A stretch of DNA of 6,237 nucleotides from Planctomycetota bacterium (GTDB lineage Bacteria > Planctomycetota > UBA1135), in the NCBI GenBank assembly GCA_027021325.1, contig JALUUN010000604.1, positions 1-6,237 on the forward strand, read 5' to 3'. The notes beneath the pieces were generated by a model. That model saw only the letters and a list, made by a program, of their open reading frames with translations. It was not told the DNA's origin and did no database searches. The position numbers were made by a program, and so were the translations under genes. This document shows positions 1-5,546 of the stretch, one piece after another; positions within the stretch are counted from its first letter, which is position 1; each line of letters starts with the position of its first letter.

Positions 1-1048
1 GCTGCGCGAGCCACCTCAGGGCGCGGCGGTTGACGACGCTCCCGTCGAGGGCGGCCTCGCCCCGCGTGCCGAGGAAGCGGGTCGCCAGGAGCGCCCAGAC
101 GAAGTTGCGGCGGCCGAGATCCCGGACCCGCTCCAGGCCGCCGGCTGCCAGGCGGTCGTCGTAGACCTGGAAGCCACGGTCGAAGCCGAGCCGACCCAGG
201 AGGGGGTAGGCGGCGACGAAACCGCCGGTCTCGTAGCCGGCCTCGCGCAGCAGCGCGGGCAGGGTCTGCAGACCGGATGCCAGGGTGTGGGTGAGGTTGG
301 CGCGGACGCCGTGGCTCGGCGGCAGCAGTCCGGTCAGCATGGTGGCGTGGGAGGGGCCCGTGATGGGCGTCGACGCCACGGCGTCTTCGTAGAGGAAGCC
401 CTCCCGGAGGAGCCGGTCCAGATTCGGGGTTTCGATGCCGGTGCCGCCCCAGGCGGGCAGGACATCGGCGCGGACCGTGTCCAGGGTTACGAGGAGGAGA
501 TCGGGTCCCTTGCCGGGGACCGGGGGAGGGGCGAGCTGCCGCACCGCCGGTTCCGCCAGGAGCCAGAACGGCAGAGAGACCGCCGTGAGCCCCCAGCTCA
601 CGGGCACGAGGACGCGCAGGAGCGGAGCCTGGCCCGGGATGCGGCCCCAGAGAAGCAGACCGCCGGCGGCGGTGGCGGTGGCGAAGGCGAGGAGACCGCC
701 GGGCTCTGTGAGGAGCATCCGGTTGTAGAAGGCCTGGACTCCGTACTGGAGCAGGAGGTAGCCCAGGATGAGGCGCCGCCGGGCCAGGCCTGCGGGGAGG
801 ATCCGGATCCCGAGGAAGACCAGGCTGAAAAAGGTCAGCGGCGTGCTCAGGATCGCCACCCATGCCCAGAAACCGCCTTCGAGCCAGGCGTCCGGCGACA
901 AGGCGAAGAGGACGAGCTCGAAGGCCGTCAGGGCCAGGGCAGCCCTGCGGGCGAGGACGGTCAGGGACGGCATCGGGGGTGCGGGCGGATGCCCGGTTCG
1001 TGTATCGGCCATCCGGAGCAGGGAACCGGAGTCTCCGCCCGGGGGCAT
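1..1048 (-). CDS. Membrane-anchored sulfatase/alkaline-phosphatase-superfamily enzyme, 3' end missing
   Basis: I translated this open frame by hand from the ATG at 1048-1046; it runs without a stop to base 1, giving 349 residues with the C-terminus outside the window. Residues about 30-49, 59-82, 93-109, 117-134 and 144-166 are hydrophobic, giving about five membrane segments. The sulfatase fold begins at about residue 183 with LLLVTLDTVRAD (metal-ligand candidate D190), then ETPNLDRLL (206-214), TGPSHATMLTG (230-240) and a YDD at 296-298. Five helices plus an external catalytic domain recall LtaS-type phosphotransferases. The residue at the nucleophile position is Thr230, not Cys or Ser, so a formylglycine sulfatase is unlikely; a phosphatase, phosphodiesterase or phosphotransferase is more plausible. 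The start overlaps the upstream stop as TGATG, suggesting translational coupling; ATGs at residues 13 and 26 are alternatives, and no strong ribosome site precedes the first two. The family call is firm, the substrate unknown. Confidence 0.88.
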   Translation of the reverse strand, partial: MPPGGDSGSLLRMADTRTGHPPAPPMPSLTVLARRAALALTAFELVLFALSPDAWLEGGFWAWVAILSTPLTFFSLVFLGIRILPAGLARRRLILGYLLLQYGVQAFYNRMLLTEPGGLLAFATATAAGGLLLWGRIPGQAPLLRVLVPVSWGLTAVSLPFWLLAEPAVRQLAPPPVPGKGPDLLLVTLDTVRADVLPAWGGTGIETPNLDRLLREGFLYEDAVASTPITGPSHATMLTGLLPPSHGVRANLTHTLASGLQTLPALLREAGYETGGFVAAYPLLGRLGFDRGFQVYDDRLAAGGLERVRDLGRRNFVWALLATRFLGTRGEAALDGSVVNRRALRWLAQ

Positions 1049-1947
1049 CAGGGCAGAGCCTGCTTCAGGCAGAATACCGATCCGCCCGACTTCCGGTATT
1101 CCGAAGTCGGGAGGGGTACGGCCTCGAAGCCCTCCCGCTCCAGGCGGCGGCGGGTGTCGTGGCAGGACTCCTCGATCAGGACCCGGCGGCCGTCGGGACA
1201 CCAGGCGTTGGCCGCGAAGGCCAGGGCCTCGGCTTCCTCGACCTCCAGGAGCCGGGGGAAGGCGGCCTGCAGGAGGCCGCGTCCCTCCGCGTCGAAAGCC
1301 GAGGGGACGAAGAGGGCGGTCTCCTCGGTCAGGGGAGAGAGGGCGGTGTCCAGGTGGTAGAAGCGGGGATCCTGAAGCCGGTACAGGAGGATGTCGAGGC
1401 CCGGCTCTTCCCGGGCCAGGGCTTCCCAGGCGCTCCGGGTGCTGCGGCCGCCGACGCCGGCGTGGAGCAGGAAGCGGCCGGGGTGCTGGACGCCGTCGCC
1501 CGCACCCTCGAAGGGGCGGATCTCCGCCGGCAGCTCCCGCGGGCGGAAGCCCCGGGCCTCGAAGAAGCTGCGGTGGAGGGCGACCTCGCCCTCCCGGCAA
1601 GGAAAGGCCATGCGGCCCAGCCAGACCGAGGCGCCGGCGCCGGGCCGGCGCAGGACCAGGCTGGGATTGGCAGGGAAGCAGAGGTCCACGAGGCCGGGCA
1701 CCGGGTCCAGGACGGGGGTCTCGAGACCGAGGGCGGCGAGGGCGCTCCGCAGGGCCTCCCACTGCTTCCGGGCCCGGTCGGCATCCACTTCCTTCAGGCC
1801 GCCGCCGGCCCGGATCATGTGGGGGTTCCGGGCCGCCTCGATGCGGAACTCCGCCGGGTCGCCGAGCAGCGCGCCACGCGGCGGCGGGACGGCCGGCAGC
1901 GCCGCGGGACGCCGGGGCCAGTCGGCGGCGCGTTCGAAGAGGGGCAT
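1048..1947 (-). CDS. Amidinotransferase/dimethylargininase-family (guanidine-modifying) enzyme
   Basis: This is a complete 299-residue soluble protein without signal peptide or membrane segment, the usual length for single-domain pentein-fold guanidine enzymes (dimethylargininase, arginine deiminase-like and amidinotransferase relatives). Visible family motifs are RNPHM (40-44), an Asp/FxAN stretch (D88, F91-N94), FEGAGD (146-151, candidate catalytic E147), YHLDTALSPL (197-206, candidate catalytic H198) and SEYRKSGGSVFC (282-293) ending in the expected nucleophile C293. The Cys-His-Glu set therefore looks intact and the enzyme is probably active. Such enzymes attack the guanidinium carbon through a Cys-thiouronium intermediate, but arginine, methylated arginine or another guanidino substrate cannot be told apart here. 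The ATG overlaps the stop of permease 2 (TGATG) and has no recognisable ribosome site, implying reinitiation. It is unusual company for ABC-2 modules; its role in the operon is unknown. Confidence 0.9.
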   Translation of the reverse strand: MPLFERAADWPRRPAALPAVPPPRGALLGDPAEFRIEAARNPHMIRAGGGLKEVDADRARKQWEALRSALAALGLETPVLDPVPGLVDLCFPANPSLVLRRPGAGASVWLGRMAFPCREGEVALHRSFFEARGFRPRELPAEIRPFEGAGDGVQHPGRFLLHAGVGGRSTRSAWEALAREEPGLDILLYRLQDPRFYHLDTALSPLTEETALFVPSAFDAEGRGLLQAAFPRLLEVEEAEALAFAANAWCPDGRRVLIEESCHDTRRRLEREGFEAVPLPTSEYRKSGGSVFCLKQALP

Positions 1948-2732
1948 CAGAGGACGTCGCGGCGGCGGATGGCGCGCGCCGCCAGGAACTGGAACAACAC
2001 CGCACTGAGGAGCAGCATGCCCAGGGCTTCCAGGGAGTCGGGGGGATCCGGATCGGGGACCATGATCTCGCTCCAGACATTGGGCAGGTCGAGGCGGTCC
2101 CGGAGCAGGGCGAAGAGGTAGCGGTGCGGAGAGAGATCCCGGAGCGGGCCGGTGATGCTGCCGGCGATGGAGCCGAGGCCGAAGAGCAGTGCCAGGGCCC
2201 AGAGGAAGGGACGGCGACTCCAGACGCCGAGGAAGACGCAGAGGGAGCCGTAGGTGGCCGCGCCGAGGGCCAGGATGAGGCTCAGCCAGACCATGCGCTC
2301 CAGCCAGAAGGAGAAGGAGACGCCGCCCAGGCCCTGGAGGAGGAGGCCGGGCAGCCAGGCCGCAACCAGGAGGAAGGGGACGGTCGCCAGGAAGCCGCCG
2401 GCGGAGAGGGCCAGGACCGGGAGGGTGCGCGAGACCGGCCGTGTGAGCAGGTAGCCGACGGCACCCTTCTCGTAGAGTTCGCCCAGTGCCGGGAGCATCA
2501 CGATCATGCTCACGAAGGGCAGGACGAAATAGAGGGAGAGCGGTGCCAGGAACTCTCCGTAGAACTCCCAGGGGCGCGGCACTTCCGGCTGCTCCAGGGG
2601 GGCGAAGCTGCGGAAGACCACGGCCAGGAGGGAGGGGAAGAGGGCCGCCGCCAGACCGGCCAGGCCGCGCCAGCCGCCGAGGCGGCGGCGCAGGGAGAAG
2701 AGAGTCAGGGCGGCCAGGGCGCCGGCGTTCAT
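1947..2732 (-). CDS. ABC-2 type transporter permease (permease 2)
   Basis: This complete 261-residue integral membrane protein has about six hydrophobic segments, at roughly residues 23-42, 62-84, 103-134 (perhaps with a bend), 148-168, 176-194 and 232-253. The stretch ELYEKGAVGYLLTRPVSR (85-102) between segments two and three matches the cytoplasmic element of ABC-2 permeases, where an E(x)n-LLxRPVSR pattern follows the second helix and is thought to contact the ATPase. The protein ends in a basic tail (RAIRRRDVL). Its ATG overlaps the stop of ATPase 2 as ATGA and has a good Shine-Dalgarno site, so it is the natural partner of ATPase 2. It differs clearly from permease 1, so the pair does not look like a recent duplication. 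Export of a lipid, peptide or drug-like molecule is typical of the family; the substrate cannot be read from the sequence. Confidence 0.92.
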   Translation of the reverse strand: MNAGALAALTLFSLRRRLGGWRGLAGLAAALFPSLLAVVFRSFAPLEQPEVPRPWEFYGEFLAPLSLYFVLPFVSMIVMLPALGELYEKGAVGYLLTRPVSRTLPVLALSAGGFLATVPFLLVAAWLPGLLLQGLGGVSFSFWLERMVWLSLILALGAATYGSLCVFLGVWSRRPFLWALALLFGLGSIAGSITGPLRDLSPHRYLFALLRDRLDLPNVWSEIMVPDPDPPDSLEALGMLLLSAVLFQFLAARAIRRRDVL

Positions 2733-3670
2733 CCCTCGCCTCCCACCAGGAGGTCGAAGACCGCCTCCAGGTTCTCGTCGGCCATGGTCAGGGCCCGGAC
2801 GTCGCCCTGTTCGCCCCAGGTCTGGATGGCGTCCAGGAGCGGGCCGAGGCGGCGGGTGGCGAGATGCAGGCCGTCCTCGCCTTCGAACTCCAGGCCGGAG
2901 ACCAGGTTGCTCTGCAGGGCGGCGGCGGCGAGGCGCCGCACCGCCTCGGGGGAGGCGCCCTGGAGGGTGACCCGCCGGGGCTTGCGGTCCAGGAGGTCGC
3001 GGATCTCGGCCAGACGGCCCTCAGCCAGGAGGCGGCCGTGGTGCAGGAGGATCACCCGGTCGGTGATGGACTCCACCTCGTGCAGGATGTGGGAGGCGAA
3101 GAGCACGGTGCCGCCACGGCGCCCGTGTTCCCGGACCAGGTCCATGACCTGGCGCCGGCTCAGGGGGTCCATGCCATTCAAGGGCTCGTCCAGGAGCAGG
3201 AGCTCCGGCTCGTGGAGCAGGGCCTGGGCGACCTTGATCCGCTGGCGCATGCCCTTGGACATCTCGCGCAGGCGCTTGCCGGCGAGTTCGGTCATGCCGA
3301 CCGCTGCCAGGGCGCGCTCGGCGGCCGCGCGGGCGCCGGAGGCGGACTCGCCGTGGAGGCGGGCCAGGAGGACCAGGAAGTCGCGGCCGCTCTCCAGCTC
3401 GAAGTGGACATCGTCGCCGGGGGCGTAGCCGATGCGGCGGAAGAGCCGCCAGGCGCCGGGGCCGGCACGACGGCCGAAGAGCTCGACGCGGCCGCGGGTC
3501 GGCCGGATCAGGCCGGTGAGAAGACGCATGAGGGTGGTCTTGCCGGAGCCGTTCGGTCCCAGCAGGCCGACGATGCCCGGGGTGACCTCCAGGCTCAGGT
3601 CGCTCAAGCCCTGGACCTCGCCGTACCAGCGGGAGAGGCCCGTGCAGCGGATCGGGGGAGGCGCGGTCAT
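2729..3670 (-). CDS. ABC transporter ATP-binding protein (ATPase 2)
   Basis: This is a 313-residue nucleotide-binding subunit of an ABC-2 system. Walker A is GPNGSGKT (38-45), the signature is MSKGMRQR (137-144), Walker B is ELLLLDEP (156-163), the D-loop is GMDP (166-169) and the switch His is H194. A C-terminal extension of about 90 residues after the ATPase core resembles the regulatory tails of ABC-2 ATPases. One oddity: after strand IGYAP the Q-loop position holds G85, where Gln, Glu or Asp is usual. I chose the ATG at 3670 because the homology starts there and it makes an ATGA overlap with the permease 1 stop; the open frame continues upstream to 4492, but that part is an Arg/Pro-rich shadow of permease 1. 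A GGAG lies 12 bases before the start, farther than ideal, so coupling probably helps. It likely energises permease 2, permease 1, or both. Confidence 0.93.
   Translation of the reverse strand: MTAPPPIRCTGLSRWYGEVQGLSDLSLEVTPGIVGLLGPNGSGKTTLMRLLTGLIRPTRGRVELFGRRAGPGAWRLFRRIGYAPGDDVHFELESGRDFLVLLARLHGESASGARAAAERALAAVGMTELAGKRLREMSKGMRQRIKVAQALLHEPELLLLDEPLNGMDPLSRRQVMDLVREHGRRGGTVLFASHILHEVESITDRVILLHHGRLLAEGRLAEIRDLLDRKPRRVTLQGASPEAVRRLAAAALQSNLVSGLEFEGEDGLHLATRRLGPLLDAIQTWGEQGDVRALTMADENLEAVFDLLVGGEG
2733..2744 (-). promoter_or_regulatory. Ribosome binding site for permease 2
   Basis: The minus strand reads GGGAGG (complement of 2739-2744) six bases before the ATG at 2732-2730. It lies inside the end of the ATPase 2 coding sequence and supports the chosen start, which overlaps the ATPase 2 stop by four bases. 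Confidence 0.75.
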
Positions 3671-4554
3671 CCGACCAGGGCGCTCCGTTTCACGCGCCGC
3701 AGGAGGTAGGCCAGGCTCAGGAGGGAGACCCCGGCCTGGAAGGCCACGCAGGCCTCGAAGCCGGGCCGCCCGGCGGTCTCGTCCGGGAAGCCCATGAAAC
3801 CGTTGGCCACGGCGTCCAGGTTCTCGAAGAAGGCCAGGATCCGGAAGTCCGGCTCCTGGTTGATGCTGGCGAACATGTTGGCGAAGAATTCCGAGCCCAG
3901 GAACAGGCCGGCCAGGGCGAGGGCGGTCCAGGTGCCGCTCCGGGTCAGGGTGGTCAGGGCCTGGATGAGGAGGGAAAGGGTGACCCCGGTGAGGAGCAGA
4001 GAGGCGCTGAGGCCGAAGGGTACGCGCCGGATGGTCTCGAAGTGCCCTTCGGGGGCCGTGGACAGGTCGAAGATCCAGATCCAGAGCAGCGGCGCCAGGG
4101 TCGCGAGCATCAGGTAGCTCAGGAGTGCACCGGTGCGCCCGAGGACATAGGTCCAGGGCGTGACCGGCCGGCAGAAGTAGGACTCCAGGGCGTTGCTGCG
4201 CAGATCGCCGGCGATGAGGTCGTAGCCGAGGAGGACAGCCAGCGGCAGGAGGACCGGATAGAGGAACAGGCGCAGAAGGACGAGATAGGCGCCAGCATCG
4301 AAACGCAGGACCTCGCCCTGGCCGGAGCCCTCGCCCGCGGCCTCGAGGAGTTCGCGCCACTCGGGGAGCACCTGCTGCACCCCGTAGAGGAGCACGGTAG
4401 TCCCGAGGCCGATGGCCAGGCCGAGGAGCGTGAAGCGCTTGACCCAGACCGAGTTCCAGCCGCGGCGGAAGGTCATGCGCCAGATCGGCCACCAGGCCGG
4501 CGCCCGCGAGCGAGGGCCGGCGAAGCGGCTGTAGTCCGGCGCCCGGAAGGCCAT
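3667..4554 (-). CDS. ABC-2 type transporter permease (permease 1)
   Basis: This complete 295-residue membrane protein begins with a cytoplasmic arm of about 40 residues (YSRFAGPRSR at 8-17, then a basic amphipathic stretch). Membrane segments fall at roughly residues 41-60, 90-111, 141-162, 178-201, 209-226 and 268-284. Between the second and third segments lies DLIAGDLRSNALESYFCRPV (112-131), the ABC-2 permease element with its conserved 'RPV' before a small polar residue. Residues 61-88 form a polar, acidic extracytoplasmic loop, and a second soluble loop covers about 227-267. The start ATG overlaps the ATPase 1 stop by one base (TGATG) and is preceded by a strong ribosome site. It is probably the membrane partner of ATPase 1. 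Substrate unknown. I considered a non-transporter membrane protein but the motif and context argue against it. Confidence 0.9.
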   Translation of the reverse strand: MAFRAPDYSRFAGPRSRAPAWWPIWRMTFRRGWNSVWVKRFTLLGLAIGLGTTVLLYGVQQVLPEWRELLEAAGEGSGQGEVLRFDAGAYLVLLRLFLYPVLLPLAVLLGYDLIAGDLRSNALESYFCRPVTPWTYVLGRTGALLSYLMLATLAPLLWIWIFDLSTAPEGHFETIRRVPFGLSASLLLTGVTLSLLIQALTTLTRSGTWTALALAGLFLGSEFFANMFASINQEPDFRILAFFENLDAVANGFMGFPDETAGRPGFEACVAFQAGVSLLSLAYLLRRVKRSALVG

Positions 4555-5507
4555 CAGCCGTCTCCCTCCAGGACCTCGACGAAGGCCTGCTCCAGGCTGC
4601 GGGCGGCCGGCTTCAGGCCGTGGACCTCGAGGCCCAGCCGCCGTGCCAGGCGGAAGACCTCCCGTGCCTCGACCTCCCGGTCCGGCCGGCTCAGGATCAC
4701 CTCGGCGGCGCGCTCCCCCTCCTGGACCTCGAAGCCCTCGCGGCCCGCGGCCTCGGCCAGGGCGCGGGCCGCGGCGGCGGCGGGCAGGCGCACGCGCTTG
4801 GCGCCCCGGGCCTCGGCGGTGAGGCGCTCCAGGGTATCGGCCATGCGCAGGCGGCCGGCGTCCAGGACCCAGACCTCGTCACAGAGGCGCTCGACGTCCG
4901 GGAGGAGGTGGCTGGCGACGATCAGGTGGATCCCGTGCTCGCGCCGCACCCGGTCCACGAGCTCGAGCATGCGCACCCGGCCGCGCGGGTCCATGCCGTT
5001 CGTGGGCTCGTCCAGGAACAGGACATCGGGGTCATGGACCAGGGCCGCGGCCAGTTTGTAACGCTGGCGCATGCCCACGGAGTAGGTGGCGACGGGACGG
5101 TAGCGCTCCTCGGCGAGGCCGGTGAAGTGCAGGACGTCGTGGGCGCGGATCATGGCGTCGTCCCGGCGGAGGCCGCTGATCTCTGCCAGGTGGGCGAGGC
5201 CGGCGACGCCGCTGACGCCGCCGATCCAGGAGTCCCGCTCCGGCATGTAGCCGACGCGCCGGCGCAGGGCGGCGCCGCCCCGCCGGAGGTCCCGGCCGAG
5301 AACCCGGATGCTGCCGCGGGCGGGACGGATCAGACCCAGGATCGCCCGCAGGAGGGAGGACTTGCCGGCCCCGTTCGGCCCGAGAAGGCCCAGGGATCCG
5401 CCCTGGAAGCGGGCGTCCAGCCCCTGCAGGGCGGTGAAGCGGCCGTAGCGCACCACCAGCCCTTCGAGCTCCAGGACCGGTACGGATTCGCGGGGAGAGT
5501 CGGACAC
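4554..5507 (-). CDS. ABC transporter ATP-binding protein (ATPase 1)
   Basis: This is a 317-residue ABC-2-class ATPase. Walker A is GPNGAGKSS (43-51), the Q-loop position follows GYMP and is E90, as in many members of the class, the signature is YSVGMRQR (142-149), Walker B is DVLFLDEPT (161-169), the D-loop is GMDP (171-174) and the switch His is H200. An Ala-rich linker at about 231-245 leads to a C-terminal tail ending in LEQAFVEVLEG, typical of ABC-2 ATPases. All catalytic elements are present. The start is a GTG at 5507-5505. No ATG, GTG or TTG lies between it and the upstream stop in this frame, and the next in-frame GTG codons (residues 18-19) fall inside the first beta strand, so this start is nearly forced even though it lacks a Shine-Dalgarno site. 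Its likely partner is permease 1, whose start overlaps its stop. Confidence 0.94.
   Translation of the reverse strand: MSDSPRESVPVLELEGLVVRYGRFTALQGLDARFQGGSLGLLGPNGAGKSSLLRAILGLIRPARGSIRVLGRDLRRGGAALRRRVGYMPERDSWIGGVSGVAGLAHLAEISGLRRDDAMIRAHDVLHFTGLAEERYRPVATYSVGMRQRYKLAAALVHDPDVLFLDEPTNGMDPRGRVRMLELVDRVRREHGIHLIVASHLLPDVERLCDEVWVLDAGRLRMADTLERLTAEARGAKRVRLPAAAAARALAEAAGREGFEVQEGERAAEVILSRPDREVEAREVFRLARRLGLEVHGLKPAARSLEQAFVEVLEGDG
4555..4569 (-). promoter_or_regulatory. Ribosome binding site for permease 1
   Basis: The minus strand carries GGAGGGAG (complement of 4562-4569) seven bases before the ATG at 4554-4552. It is the clearest Shine-Dalgarno sequence in the window, sits within the last codons of ATPase 1, and fixes the permease 1 start. 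Confidence 0.8.
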
Positions 5508-5546
5508 GAAGGAGGAGAAGGGGATTCGTCCCGGCCTGCTGGTGCC
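5508..5546 (-). other. Short intergenic leader between the parvulin-like gene and ATPase 1
   Basis: This is the only non-coding gap in the window, 39 bases long. On the transcribed strand the 13 bases just before the GTG are almost all pyrimidines (CTTCTCCTCCTTC), the opposite of a ribosome site. Just upstream is a small perfect inverted repeat, GGGA-CGAA-TCCC (5521-5532), a four-base stem with a four-base loop. No convincing -10/-35 promoter or terminator is visible, so I read the two genes as probably co-transcribed, with low certainty. Confidence 0.4.

Noticed and set aside
768..3428. Plus-strand open frame of 886 codons
   Set aside because: It lies antisense to three well-supported genes, is dominated by Arg, Gly, Pro and Ala with no domain motif, and is the expected effect of very high GC on stop-codon frequency.
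2486..3709. Plus-strand open frame of 407 codons with Gln/Glu/Gly/Ala-rich product
   Set aside because: It is the mirror of the ATPase 2 gene; its composition reflects the complement of Leu/Ala/Arg-rich codons and no family is recognisable.
3671..4492. Upstream extension of the ATPase 2 frame to 4492
   Set aside because: The extra 274 codons are an Arg/Pro-rich out-of-frame shadow of permease 1; ATPase homology begins at the ATG at 3670.
5521..5532. Possible terminator hairpin GGGA-CGAA-TCCC after the parvulin-like gene
   Set aside because: The stem is only four base pairs and no T-rich tract follows on the transcribed strand, so it is too weak to call a terminator.
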